NCBI GenBank assembly: GCA_963726995.1
Contig: CAVSEP010000004.1
Location: 372,001-436,000, forward strand
From: DAIDKA01 sp963726995
Lineage (GTDB): Bacteria > Pseudomonadota > Gammaproteobacteria > Steroidobacterales > Steroidobacteraceae
Direction of reading: 5' to 3'
DNA length: 64,000 bases
Numbering within the stretch: position 1 is the first letter of the stretch; each line of letters starts with the position of its first letter. The position numbers were made by a program, and so were the translations under genes. Below, one piece after another: positions 54,283-63,083 of the stretch. The notes beneath the pieces were generated by a model. That model was given only the letters and a program-made list of their open reading frames with translations. It did no database searches and was not told where the DNA came from.

Positions 54283-55848
54283 TTACTTCAGATCACCCTG
54301 GCGCCGCAGTTCCTCGGCGCGGTCGGTGGGTTCCTTCACCAGTGCCGGCCAGTCCGAGTCCGTGACCACCAGGGGTCGCAGCAGGATCACCAGCTCCGAA
54401 GTCGTCGACTGCTTCTGCTCGCTGCGGAACAGCTTGCCCAGGTAGGGTATGTCACCCAGGATCGGCGTTCGGTAGTTGGTGTTGTCGCGGCTCTCGCGCA
54501 TCAACCCGCCGATGACGATCAGCTGACCGCTGTGTGCCCGCACGATGCTGTCGGACTCGCGCACCTGGCTGAGCGCCAGCGGCAGTACGTCGGTCGTGCC
54601 CTGCACGTTCAGCGTCGTGACCTGGTCGGTCACCTCACTGACGGTCGGGTGCACGTGCAGCGTCACATTGCCGTCCGCGTCGATCTGCGGGGTCACATCC
54701 AGGGCCACGCCGGAAAAGAACGGCGTGAGCTGGACATTGTTGCTGGTGGAGGTGGCGGTGGATGTGACGGTGTTGCTGGTCACGCCGGTGACGAAGAACT
54801 GGTCGGATCCGGCCTTGATGATGGCCTTCTGGTTCTGCAGCGTCGAGACTCGTGGGCTGGACAGCACGCGGGTCTGGCCCTGGGTGCTCAGCAGCTCGAT
54901 GAAGGCGTTGAAATCGGAGAAGTTGGCGGCGACGGTGAAGGCGCCGCCGAGCGTGCTTTGCATGAAGCCGTTGATGATGTTACCGGGCGTGACGCTCACG
55001 GTATTGCCCTGCGGAGTGAGCGGATTGGCGCTGAAGCCGCCCGGTGGCGCCGATTGGCCCAGGAACAGATTCGCACCGCCGGTCTGCGACAGCTTGGTCC
55101 AGTTGATGCCGGCCTGGTAGGCATGATTCAACTGCACCTCGACGATGCGCGCCTCCAGTATCACCTGCCGGCTGACGGTCTCGGTGGTGTTCTTCAGGTA
55201 GGTCTCGACGTTGCGCAGCTCACGCGGCATCGCCCGGACCATGACGATGCCCGACTGGCGATTGATGAGGAGGCTGCGGCCGGGCTGCGAGCCGACGATG
55301 GTCTTCAGATCCTTCTCCAGGCCGCCCCAGAAATCCGAATTGCTGGTCGTGACCACGGCCGTGCTGTTCGGATCTAGCACCGTCTTGCCGTTCTGGTCGC
55401 GCTGCGCAATGGGCGCGGTGATCGCGCCGCCGGTGGTGGTGGAACTGTTGTACTGGGAGTTCTCCTCCTGGCTGACCTGGCCGGAGCTGATGCGCGTCTT
55501 GGACGTGCCGGAGCGCTCGAAATCCAGGTAATTCACGTAGAAGATGCGCGTCTGGATGGTCGCCGGCAGCACCAGGTAGCCGGTCGCCGTGCGCCGATAG
55601 TCGTAGCCATACACGTCGCGTGCGGCGCCCAGGGCCTGCTCGAGCGTCACGTGCTTGAGCTTCAGGGAGATCGGCCCGGTCACGTCCGGCTGGACCATGA
55701 TGTTGTAGGGGGTACCTTCGCCCAGGCCCTGGAAGAAGGCCTGCGCCGGCGCATCGGTCACGGTGACGTCGAAATGCGGGTCGGAGTCCGCATGTGCGGC
55801 GGCCGCCATCAGGAGGCCTGCGGCCAGAGCCCATTTGGAGCGAGTCAT
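54283..55848 (-). CDS. mshL: MSHA secretin MshL
   Basis: A 521-residue outer-membrane secretin with a signal peptide (LAAGLLMAAAAHA). The N-terminal STN/secretin-N region (ALGAARDVYGYDYR) precedes the C-terminal secretin domain (VILEARIVEVQLNHAYQAGINW...RVLSSPRVSTLQNQKA...VIGGLMRESRDN...PILGDIPYLGKLFR), all typical. A Ser/Thr-rich segment (STTTGGAI, TSTATSTSNN) is present. It forms the pilus exit pore. Overlaps mshK by four bases. Confidence 0.93.
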   Translation of the reverse strand: MTRSKWALAAGLLMAAAAHADSDPHFDVTVTDAPAQAFFQGLGEGTPYNIMVQPDVTGPISLKLKHVTLEQALGAARDVYGYDYRRTATGYLVLPATIQTRIFYVNYLDFERSGTSKTRISSGQVSQEENSQYNSSTTTGGAITAPIAQRDQNGKTVLDPNSTAVVTTSNSDFWGGLEKDLKTIVGSQPGRSLLINRQSGIVMVRAMPRELRNVETYLKNTTETVSRQVILEARIVEVQLNHAYQAGINWTKLSQTGGANLFLGQSAPPGGFSANPLTPQGNTVSVTPGNIINGFMQSTLGGAFTVAANFSDFNAFIELLSTQGQTRVLSSPRVSTLQNQKAIIKAGSDQFFVTGVTSNTVTSTATSTSNNVQLTPFFSGVALDVTPQIDADGNVTLHVHPTVSEVTDQVTTLNVQGTTDVLPLALSQVRESDSIVRAHSGQLIVIGGLMRESRDNTNYRTPILGDIPYLGKLFRSEQKQSTTSELVILLRPLVVTDSDWPALVKEPTDRAEELRRQGDLK

Positions 55849-56210
55849 GGAGAGTCCTTTGAAGGTGCACTGAGGCGACGCACCTGGAGAGTCGATTTCG
55901 CCAGATAGGCGATGAGGTCATGCCCGCCGCGCTGGTAGTGCACGGCATCGGTGCCGATTTCCCCGATCAGCACGTCATTGAAGTGATCGCCGCGATGAAC
56001 CACCCGGCCGTCGATGATGGCGAGGTTGTCATTGTCACGGTGCAGGATTCCCTGCAGGCGCAGCTGCGGCCAGCCCGCCACGGCGCGCTCGCCGTGCGCA
56101 TCGCTGGGGCGGGTGGGATCGATGAGCACCGGTGCATCAGCGGCTGCCCGCTCGGCAAGGCCGCCGAGGGCGGCGATCAGGAGCAGGGCGGGAAAGAGGA
56201 TCTTGCGCAT
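55845..56210 (-). CDS. mshK: MSHA biogenesis protein MshK-like
   Basis: A 121-residue exported protein (signal LFPALLLIAALGGLAERAAA) with a PilP-like short segment LIDPTRPSD...QLRLQGILHRDNDNLAIIDGRVV. The position between mshJ and mshL supports MshK. ATG 56210 is preferred (MRKILFPALL); the longer frame to 56234 lies in the mshJ end. Confidence 0.78.
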   Translation of the reverse strand: MRKILFPALLLIAALGGLAERAAADAPVLIDPTRPSDAHGERAVAGWPQLRLQGILHRDNDNLAIIDGRVVHRGDHFNDVLIGEIGTDAVHYQRGGHDLIAYLAKSTLQVRRLSAPSKDSP

Positions 56211-56214
56211 CGGT

Positions 56215-56856
56215 TCAGATTCCCAGCCAGGCACGGTCCAGACTGATGGTGCCGATCTCGATGCGCACCCGGTCGATGGGATACGCCGAGTTGTCCAGTT
56301 CCAGGCTCTTCCAGTACAGACGCCAGTGCAGCGCTTCCAGCGCCCGCAGATAGTCGAGGATGTCCAGATAGCGTCCCCGCAGCACCAGCTCCACCGGGTG
56401 CACGTACGGGCCGCCCTGGTCGGAGGTTCCCTGCAGCAAGGAGGCGGGGGCTTCGGTACGCAGGCTCATCAGTCGCACGTCGCGGCGCTCGCGCAGCACG
56501 TCCTGCAGGACGCTCACCATGCGGTCCGGCGGCAGCAATCCCACGGCCGCGGACTGCAGTTGCCTATCCAGCGCATCGATGTCGTGCTGCGTGCGTTCGA
56601 TCTGCGCCTGGGCGTGGTGCGCGGGATCGGCGTTCACGGAAGTCTGCAGGGCCGTGGAAGTCGCGCTGATGCCCGCCTGCAGCGAGTCGACCTCGCTGCT
56701 CAGGGCATGCCGCCGGGCCTCCAGCGGCGCCAGCAACAACACGTTCCAGAGTCCGACCAGCAGCGCCAGCGCGGCCGCCAGGATCAACAGCCGCTCACGC
56801 AGACTCAGGCGGTCAAAGCGGGCCGCGGAGGTCTCAAATAGCGCGCCGATGCTCAT
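56215..56856 (-). CDS. mshJ: MSHA biogenesis protein MshJ (PilO/GspM-like)
   Basis: A 213-residue bitopic protein: one helix (LLILAAALALLVGLWNVLLL), a coiled coil (about 40-105) and a ferredoxin-like periplasmic domain (ALHWRLYWKSLELDN...). This matches PilO/MshJ alignment-complex proteins. It overlaps the pilN-like gene by four bases. Confidence 0.82.
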   Translation of the reverse strand: MSIGALFETSAARFDRLSLRERLLILAAALALLVGLWNVLLLAPLEARRHALSSEVDSLQAGISATSTALQTSVNADPAHHAQAQIERTQHDIDALDRQLQSAAVGLLPPDRMVSVLQDVLRERRDVRLMSLRTEAPASLLQGTSDQGGPYVHPVELVLRGRYLDILDYLRALEALHWRLYWKSLELDNSAYPIDRVRIEIGTISLDRAWLGI

Positions 56857-57521
56857 GAGCTGCTCTTGGCCGGCGCGGCCGGCTCGGCACCCGTCTGGGC
56901 CTGGAAGCGCAGGACGGGCGGCCGCTTGGCCGGCGCCGGAGCGGAGGAGGTCTCGCCGTCTGCGGCCACGGCCGGTGCCGCTTCAATCCGGAACTGCTCG
57001 AAGCGCGTGCCGGACAGCGCGGCTTCGGCCGTCAGCGCCTGCAGATAGACCGGCACGAGCTGCGGATCCAGGGTACGTCCGCTCAGGCTCGCCACGCCGG
57101 CGCCGGCGCCGAGCACGATCTGGTCCAGCCACAGGCCATCCACGTGGCGGTGCGCCAGCGCCTCGAGGCGGTGGGCGAAGCCGCCGGTGTCGCCGGCGGC
57201 GCCGGAGCGCAGCACCTCGAGCGCCTGTTGCCGCTGTTTCAGGTCGAGGAGCAGGCGGTCGGCCCGGGCCTGGAGATCTTCCGGGGACTGGCGCCGGGCG
57301 TGCGCGGTACCCCCGAGCGCGGCGATCTGCAGCAGCTGCTGCTGCTGCGCACGCAGTTTGACCAGCTCATCTCCCAGGTGTGTCACGCGCATGAGTCCAT
57401 AGCCCCAGGTCGCCAGCAATGCCAGGCCGACCAGCGCCAGGCTCAGCAGGCCCGTGCCGGCCGCGAAGGGCCGGCGCTGCGGGCGGAAGATGGGCTGATA
57501 CAGATTGATTTGCTGGCGCAT
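56853..57521 (-). CDS. PilN-like alignment protein (MshI2 type)
   Basis: A 222-residue bitopic protein beginning MRQQINLYQP, the PilN signature that binds the PilM/MshI groove, followed by a helix (GLLSLALVGLALLATWGYGL), a coiled coil (about residues 45-100) and a Pro/Ala-rich tail. ATG 57521 is preferred over TTG 57527. The stop of mshI overlaps the start region. Confidence 0.82.
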   Translation of the reverse strand: MRQQINLYQPIFRPQRRPFAAGTGLLSLALVGLALLATWGYGLMRVTHLGDELVKLRAQQQQLLQIAALGGTAHARRQSPEDLQARADRLLLDLKQRQQALEVLRSGAAGDTGGFAHRLEALAHRHVDGLWLDQIVLGAGAGVASLSGRTLDPQLVPVYLQALTAEAALSGTRFEQFRIEAAPAVAADGETSSAPAPAKRPPVLRFQAQTGAEPAAPAKSSS

Positions 57522-57523
57522 GA

Positions 57524-58486
57524 TCAAGCGTCCGCCTGGTCGGGGCGCAGCGCCGCACCCAGGGCGATCAGGGCGTTCCAGCGGGTGTCGATCTCGACGC
57601 CGTCGGCGACCTCGAACAGCCGCTCCGGTTCGAACAGCGAGATGTTCACGCTGGTCTCGCGCGCCAGGGCCGTGGCGAGCGCCCGGACCCGATCATCTGC
57701 CGGCGCCAGCACCAGCTCCGCGATCGGCGGCTGGTCGTATACGTTTTCGTAGTAGTCGAGCGAGCGCTGCAGTTCCAGGGCCAGCCCACCGACATCAAAC
57801 TGCGGCGCGGCCTCCAGGTCCAGCACGTCGGCGGCGCTGCGGGCGCGGCTCAGATCGATGCGTCGCATGACGTGCAGGGTGCCGCGGCAGGTGATCAGCA
57901 GATGCGCGAAATCATGGCCGAATGCCAGGAAGGCCACGCCTGCCTCATCCTGCGGCAGCAGCGCACTCAAGTTGCGCAGGCACAGTTCCGGAATGTCGAT
58001 GACGTCAAAGCCGCGCGCCCGTGGCGCCACCAGGGCGGCGAGCCGTTGCACCGCGGCGCTACGGGCCGCGAGGGCGAAAACCATCTTGTTCTGGGTCTTG
58101 CGAGCCGGATCAGGCAGATCGAAGATGTCGATCACGGCCTCATCGAGCGGGAAGCTGATGAGGTCGCGCACCTTCCAGCGGATGGCCGCGCGCATCTCGG
58201 CGGCTGCGACCTGGGGCGCCTCCACCTGCATCAGCTGGTAGTCATCCGGCGCCGCGACGGCGCTCACCGGCGCGCGCGCCAGCTGCCGGCCGCTGATCAT
58301 GGCCGACAGGACATGCTCGGCCTTGATCTCAATGGCAGGATAGGTGCCGCAATGCTGCAGCAGCGGGCGTTCGCCCTTGCGCTTGCACACAAAGGCGAGC
58401 CCGGTCTCCTGTTCGGCAGGCACCAATGCGGCGCGCCAGCCACTGCTGTTCTGCTTCCGCCACGGACCAATCAATCGGCCTCCCAT
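57524..58486 (-). CDS. mshI: MSHA biogenesis protein MshI (PilM-like)
   Basis: A 320-residue cytoplasmic actin-fold protein resembling MshI/PilM: the segments AAIRWKVRDLISFPLDEAVIDIFDLP and LALELQRSLDYYENVYDQPPI are typical. Start at ATG 58486; GTG 58492 is also possible. It is the first gene of the minus-strand MSHA locus, so a promoter should lie in the 58487-58694 gap. Confidence 0.85.
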   Translation of the reverse strand: MGGRLIGPWRKQNSSGWRAALVPAEQETGLAFVCKRKGERPLLQHCGTYPAIEIKAEHVLSAMISGRQLARAPVSAVAAPDDYQLMQVEAPQVAAAEMRAAIRWKVRDLISFPLDEAVIDIFDLPDPARKTQNKMVFALAARSAAVQRLAALVAPRARGFDVIDIPELCLRNLSALLPQDEAGVAFLAFGHDFAHLLITCRGTLHVMRRIDLSRARSAADVLDLEAAPQFDVGGLALELQRSLDYYENVYDQPPIAELVLAPADDRVRALATALARETSVNISLFEPERLFEVADGVEIDTRWNALIALGAALRPDQADA

Positions 58487-58694
58487 CCCCACGCGCTGCG
58501 TGACATTCGGGTGACCAAACGTTAATCAAAAACGGGCCCTCCAGTGGGCAATGGGTCACAAGTGCCGCAGATTATGGTGAGAACTGGATTCCACAACGTC
58601 GAGTAGGCACTGTCGCCGCCGACAGCGCGCGCTTACAGTGGCCGCAGCTGCCCGAGCGGGGCATGTAAGGGCCCAAAAACAGGGAGCAAAGTTG

Positions 58695-59057
58695 ATGCCG
58701 AGCCGGATTCTTGCCGTAGACGATTCCCCCTCGATGCGGCAACTGGTGCGCGGAACGCTGGCCGGCGCCGGCTACGACATTGCTCAGGCGGCCGATGGGG
58801 TCGAAGCGCTGGAATATGCGAAGGGCCACAGCGCCGATCTGGTCCTGACCGACGTGAACATGCCGCGCATGGACGGCATCGCGCTGGCCCGCGAGCTGCG
58901 CGCCCTGCCCGAGTACCAGGGCATTCCGATCCTGCTGCTGACCACGGAGTCGAATCCGGAGCTGAAGCGGCAGGCGAAGGAGGCCGGAGTCACCGGCTGG
59001 CTGGTCAAACCCTTCAGTCCCGCGGACCTGCTGGCGAGCGTCAAGCGCGCCTTGTAG
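58695..59057 (+). CDS. single-domain response regulator (CheY-like)
   Basis: A 120-residue receiver only: acidic residues DD (9-10), phospho-acceptor Asp53 in VLTDVNMPRMDG, Thr in LLLTTES and Lys in WLVKPF. AGGGAG lies eight bases upstream. There is no output domain, so it should act by protein contact, for example on the flagellar motor or pilus. The CheA/CheB genes are not here. The 3' end overlaps the convergent LysR gene by 17 bases. Confidence 0.9.
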   Translation: MPSRILAVDDSPSMRQLVRGTLAGAGYDIAQAADGVEALEYAKGHSADLVLTDVNMPRMDGIALARELRALPEYQGIPILLLTTESNPELKRQAKEAGVTGWLVKPFSPADLLASVKRAL

Positions 59058-59997
59058 AACGCCTGCCGGTACCGGCCTGTTCCACCAGCCATTGGTGGGT
59101 CTGTGCGCCTTCCTTCAGCAGCCATTCCTTGAACTGCCGCACCTGTGGGCGCACCAGTGCATCGCTGCGGATGCGCGCCTGGAACGCATGGCTGGTCCAG
59201 GTCCCGGCAGCCATTGAGAACGGCATGGACACCGCGCCCTCGTCCACGATATCCGCGATCAGCGCCAGGCCGCTCAAGGTCAGACCCGCGTTGGCGAGTA
59301 CCGCCTCGAGCGCACGGCTGGTGCGCTGAAAGCGGATGCCACGCTCCGGGGCGGTTCGCCGCAGCCGCCGGCGCCTGATCCAGGCCGTCCAGTTGGGCAC
59401 CGCCGGATCATTCTTGTAGAAATCCAGATGCAGCAGCGGAAATCCCTCCAGGCGCTCGCGCCTGGAGAGTTTCAGGAACCGCTGGGCGATTTCGGGGGAG
59501 GCGATGGGCAACACGAAGTCCGGGAACAACACGACATCCGTGCTGCTGGCGGGGCGCCGCGGCCCGAAGCTGATTTCGCAATCCATCGGCGCGATCCTGA
59601 TTCCCGCTTCACCCTCGCCGTTGACCGAGAAGCGGATGTTCGGATGCAGCGCCTTGAAGCGGTCCAGCCGCGGCTGCAGCCACAGTTCGGCGAAATCGGG
59701 CACTGCGGCGATGTGGATCTCGTGGCCGCGCTGCATGTCGAGGATGTCGGCCACGGCTTCCAGTTCACGAAAGCCACTATCCAGATGGGTGAGAGCCTGC
59801 GCAAAGGCCGCCGTCGGCTGCAGCCCCGAGCGGCCGCGCACGACCAGTTCCATCCCCAGGTAATCCTCCAGCGCCTTCACCCGCTGGCCGACGGCTGCCG
59901 GTGTGATGGCCAGCAGCTGTGCGGCGCCCTTGAGCGAACCACAGCGCAGCGCCAGCTGCAGGGCCTGCAGGGACTTCAGATGGGTCAGGACGAACAT
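59041..59997 (-). CDS. LysR-family transcriptional regulator
   Basis: A 318-residue regulator with an N-terminal winged helix-turn-helix (SLQALQLALRCGSLKGAAQLLAITPAAVGQRVKALEDYLG) and a substrate-binding domain resembling GcvA-type regulators. It is divergent from the DUF4242 gene, the usual LysR arrangement, and probably controls it. The inducer is unknown. Confidence 0.9.
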   Translation of the reverse strand: MFVLTHLKSLQALQLALRCGSLKGAAQLLAITPAAVGQRVKALEDYLGMELVVRGRSGLQPTAAFAQALTHLDSGFRELEAVADILDMQRGHEIHIAAVPDFAELWLQPRLDRFKALHPNIRFSVNGEGEAGIRIAPMDCEISFGPRRPASSTDVVLFPDFVLPIASPEIAQRFLKLSRRERLEGFPLLHLDFYKNDPAVPNWTAWIRRRRLRRTAPERGIRFQRTSRALEAVLANAGLTLSGLALIADIVDEGAVSMPFSMAAGTWTSHAFQARIRSDALVRPQVRQFKEWLLKEGAQTHQWLVEQAGTGRRSTRRA

Positions 59998-60007
59998 GGT
60001 CTAATAC

Positions 60008-60022
60008 TAAAGTGGGTCTTTA
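60008..60022. promoter_or_regulatory. candidate LysR operator (TAAAG-N5-CTTTA)
   Basis: A perfect 5-bp inverted repeat, TAAAG and CTTTA around TGGGT, lies 11 bases upstream of the LysR start in the divergent gap. LysR boxes are A/T-edged dyads of about this size. Binding is inferred only. Confidence 0.35.
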
Positions 60023-60100
60023 CTGCAATCAAGAATATTTAGCTTGGCTCAATGCATGGGTCGCCTGAGAATGGCGCCCAACGACAACGGAGGAAGACCC

Positions 60101-60385
60101 ATGGCTCACTTGAAGCGATATCTGATTGAACGTGACATCCCGGGAATCGGCGGCATGTCGGTGGTGGAATTGTGCGGCGCCGCGCGTGCGTCCAATCGTG
60201 CGATCGAGAAGCTGAGCGGCGACGTGCAGTGGCAGCACAGCTACGTCGCCGGCAACAAGACCTTCTGCATCTACCTGGCCGCCAGCGAGGATGTAATCCG
60301 CAAGCACTCGGAGATGAGCGGCATTCCGGTGGCGAAGATCACCGAGGTGCCGCAGATCATCGATCCCTTGACGGCGAACAATTGA
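60101..60385 (+). CDS. DUF4242 domain-containing protein
   Basis: A 94-residue protein that matches DUF4242: RYLIERDIPGIGGMSVVELCGAA...VQWQHSYVAGNKTFCIYLAASEDVIRKHSEMSGIPVAKITEV...IDP. GGAGG lies seven bases before ATG 60101. Proteins of this group are small ferredoxin-fold units, some described as nickel-binding; I make no functional claim. It is divergent from the LysR gene. Confidence 0.85.
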   Translation: MAHLKRYLIERDIPGIGGMSVVELCGAARASNRAIEKLSGDVQWQHSYVAGNKTFCIYLAASEDVIRKHSEMSGIPVAKITEVPQIIDPLTANN

Positions 60386-60738
60386 GAGCCTCCTGCGCGC
60401 AGGACCGATAGCCCTTTACCTCGCAATCGGCTACTGCCTGTTGCTCGTCGCGCTGCTCGTGGCGATCGAACGCGAGGCGTACCTGCCGCAGGTGATCTGA
60501 GCGGGACATGCCTCTCGATGGGAAAGTCATACCAGGCCTCACTCACGGCAATCTCGGCGGCCAGCGACAGCAGCTGGCCGGCCTTGCCGGCCGGCGCAGG
60601 TGGCGCGACGGATTACAGCGCTGCCTGCGCCTGCTTCCTGCAATGGCGACTGGCCCCGCCGCGGCGCCGGCAGTGGTGGCTCACCGATCCGGTCGTTTGT
60701 CGCTATGCTGGTGATCCGATCCGACACGGCCGCTGAAC
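60386..60738. other. 353-base gap with no confident gene
   Basis: Between the DUF4242 and rhomboid genes no frame has good coding signals. One frame (60387-60500) encodes a hydrophobic stretch, ALYLAIGYCLLLVALLVAIERE, ending at TGA 60500, but no normal start codon precedes it. Short frames at 60508-60736 are not recognisable on either strand. Confidence 0.5.
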
Positions 60739-61356
60739 ATGATGGATTTCGCGCAGGAAGCCCCCGGCGCCATGCTGCTGCTGGTCAGCACCGCGGCCAT
60801 CAGTCTGCTCGGACTGTTCGTGGCGCCGGGCATCATAGGCCTGGCGGTGTTTCGTCCCTACCGGCTGGTCAGGAACGCGGAATACTGGCGGTTGCTCAGC
60901 AGCGGCTTCGTGCATGCCAGCCTGAGCCACCTGCTGCTGAATCTGCTCAGCTTCTGGTTCTTCGCCTTTGCGCTCGAACGGCGCATCGGCACGGCGGCCT
61001 TCGTGCTGCTGTATACGCTGGGACTGCTGCTGGGCAATCTCGGCACCTACTACCGGCATCGCAACGACCCCGACTACGCCTCGCTGGGGGCATCCGGAGC
61101 AGTCAGCGCGGTGCTGTTTGCGGCCATTGTCTATTTCCCGACCAGCAGTTTGTACATCCTGCCGCTGCCGGTGCCGATTCCCGCGCCGGTGTTTGCGCTG
61201 CTGTATCTCGCGTACAGCCTCTATCAGTCGCGCCATTCGACCGGTCGGGTCAATCATGACGCCCACCTAAGCGGGGCGATGACCGGGCTGGCGTTTGTGG
61301 CAGTGACGGATCCGCGCGCTTACGGCCATCTGCTGTCGATCTTGGGAGCCACATGA
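60739..61356 (+). CDS. rhomboid family intramembrane serine protease
   Basis: A 205-residue membrane protease with six helices. The catalytic Ser119 is in GASGAVSA and His176 in NHDAHLSGAMTGL; the helix-2 block HASLSHLLLNLLSFWFFA corresponds to the family HxxxN region. It cuts single-span membrane proteins. The substrate is unknown. The 3' end overlaps the PepSY gene by 107 bases. Confidence 0.92.
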   Translation: MMDFAQEAPGAMLLLVSTAAISLLGLFVAPGIIGLAVFRPYRLVRNAEYWRLLSSGFVHASLSHLLLNLLSFWFFAFALERRIGTAAFVLLYTLGLLLGNLGTYYRHRNDPDYASLGASGAVSAVLFAAIVYFPTSSLYILPLPVPIPAPVFALLYLAYSLYQSRHSTGRVNHDAHLSGAMTGLAFVAVTDPRAYGHLLSILGAT

Positions 61357-61951
61357 GCACCCCGGTGACGACCAGGCCGGCGGGCGCCAGACCCAGGATC
61401 ACCCATAGCGTTTCGACCGGGGTTCCAAAGGCGCGTCCGAAGTGCAGGCGCACCACCCAGGCAATGGCGTCATCGGTCAGGTCATTGAAGAGGGCCGGAT
61501 AGGCGAAGTAAAGGCCGGTCACGCACCACAGCAGGATCAGGGGCAGCAGCCACATGCCCGGCACGGTGTGCAAGTCGCGCAGCAGGCGGCGCGGACTCAC
61601 GCCAGGGTGCAGCAGCAGACTGCGCCACCAGCGCGTGGGGCCCGGCCACCAGAGGATGGCGCCGCTCAGGCACATGAGCATGACCACGAGCGCGCCCAGC
61701 CCGTTGAACAGCAGGCCGCTTCTGCCGAGACTCAAGTGATCGTGAAATTCCGCCAGCCTGCTGACGAAGGTCGGCTCGCACACGGTCCTGATGTGGCGGC
61801 CCGAGGGCGTCACGACGATGTCGCCCGGACACAGCGTTCGGTCCAGCTCGCGCCGGAACACGATCAGGCAGCCGGACAGGCAGATGATGAGGATGTACAG
61901 GCCGGAGGCGAGTCCCACCCACCGGTGCAGCTGCAGCAGCACGCGCCGCAT
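61250..61951 (-). CDS. PepSY-associated transmembrane protein
   Basis: A 233-residue protein with four hydrophobic segments and the PepSY_TM features LLQLHRWVGLASGLYILIICLSGCLIVFRREL, LMCLSGAILWWPG, RDLHTVPGMWLLPLILLWCVTGLYFAYP. His residues (LHRW, DLHT) may bind haem, as in related flavo/ferric reductase-type proteins. The final 30 residues are Pro/Arg-rich and overlap the rhomboid gene antisense, so the tail may be extended. Confidence 0.82.
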   Translation of the reverse strand: MRRVLLQLHRWVGLASGLYILIICLSGCLIVFRRELDRTLCPGDIVVTPSGRHIRTVCEPTFVSRLAEFHDHLSLGRSGLLFNGLGALVVMLMCLSGAILWWPGPTRWWRSLLLHPGVSPRRLLRDLHTVPGMWLLPLILLWCVTGLYFAYPALFNDLTDDAIAWVVRLHFGRAFGTPVETLWVILGLAPAGLVVTGVLMWLPRSTADGRKRADPSLPQTPARSSPRLGGRHD

Positions 61952-61973
61952 GGCGGTCAGCCTCGCGGGGCGC

Positions 61974-62978
61974 TCACTTGGGTCGCCCCTTGAAACCCTC
62001 GCTGAGCATCTCGATCCGATAGATGGTCATGGCGGTATTGCGCACGCCGGTGGGCGTCGCCCAAGGCTTGCCATCGGGCCCCACGGCGCCCATCTGCGCC
62101 ACATAGAGCGTGCGTTTGCGCGGCCCGGCGAAGGCCAGCGAGATCGGCACCCGGGGTGTCGGAATGAGGCCGAGATGCACGCCCTGCGGACTCACCACGT
62201 GCACGCCGTGCGCCGCGGTGACGTAGATCCGGCCTGCGGCATCGATGGCCATGCCATCGGCGCCGGTGTCGCCGGCGAGCTGGGCAAACTCACGGCGGTT
62301 GCGCGCGCTGCCGTCCGGCTGCACATCGAAGGCGAGTACGGTGGTGCCGTTGGTGACGTAAAGGATGCGGCCATCGGTGCTGAGCATCAGTCCATTGGTG
62401 CGGATGTCCTGGTCCGCCACCGTGCTGACCACGCCCTGGGCGTTCACGTAGTACAGGCCGCCGACCGTGAAATAGGCGCCGCCCTTGCCGTCCGCGATCA
62501 GATCGTTCAGGCGACCCAGCGGCCGGCCGTCGCCGAAGCTGTTGGCCAGCAAGCGCTGCTCCGGGGCCACAATACTGAGGCGCGTGAGTTCCTGGCAGGC
62601 GCTGCTGAACGGTCGGCCCGGATCCGTGCAGGTGCGCTGCACGACGTACACCCGGCCCTGCGCATCGATCGACACGGCGCCGGCCCCATGGGTGTCGGTC
62701 AGGTACACCGATTCATGGTTGTTCACGTCCAGCTTGCGCAGGGTGTCGCTTTGTTCCTGGGCGAACAGCACGCCGCCATCGGCCGTGCCCACCAGACCGT
62801 CCGCCGTCTTGAAGTCCGCCCAGACCAGCTCCCAGTTGGCGGTGGCGCTGATGACCCCGGGAATTTCCGTGACCACGGCTGCCCGCTCGCCGGGCAGCAG
62901 CTGCGCCCTGGCAGGAGGGGAGGCGGCCAGCAAGGCGCCGCAAGCGGCCAGAACCCACGCGCTCATGAATCGCATCAT
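61974..62978 (-). CDS. exported SMP-30/gluconolactonase-like beta-propeller protein
   Basis: A 334-residue protein with a signal peptide (SAWVLAACGALLAASPPARA) and SGL/SMP-30 repeats (NDLIADGKGGAYFTVGGLYYVNAQG, TNGLMLSTDGRILYVTN, DGMAIDAAGRIYVTAAHGVHV), whose Asn/Asp positions match the metal site of the lactonases. GAGGGG lies seven bases upstream of ATG 62978. It may hydrolyse lactones in the periplasm. It is transcribed toward the PepSY gene, 22 bases away. Confidence 0.87.
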   Translation of the reverse strand: MMRFMSAWVLAACGALLAASPPARAQLLPGERAAVVTEIPGVISATANWELVWADFKTADGLVGTADGGVLFAQEQSDTLRKLDVNNHESVYLTDTHGAGAVSIDAQGRVYVVQRTCTDPGRPFSSACQELTRLSIVAPEQRLLANSFGDGRPLGRLNDLIADGKGGAYFTVGGLYYVNAQGVVSTVADQDIRTNGLMLSTDGRILYVTNGTTVLAFDVQPDGSARNRREFAQLAGDTGADGMAIDAAGRIYVTAAHGVHVVSPQGVHLGLIPTPRVPISLAFAGPRKRTLYVAQMGAVGPDGKPWATPTGVRNTAMTIYRIEMLSEGFKGRPK

Positions 62979-63083
62979 CACGGCCCCCTCGTTGTCGGCT
63001 TCGGCGCCGATCTGAAGAGGCATTATGCAGCCCTTGCCAGTCCCCGTTCACCTGCAATGCGTGGACGAGGACCGGCGCGACGG

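Noticed and set aside
60508..60736. Short open frames between DUF4242 and rhomboid genes on both strands
   Set aside because: No ribosome site, no known motif, and overlapping alternatives in several frames.
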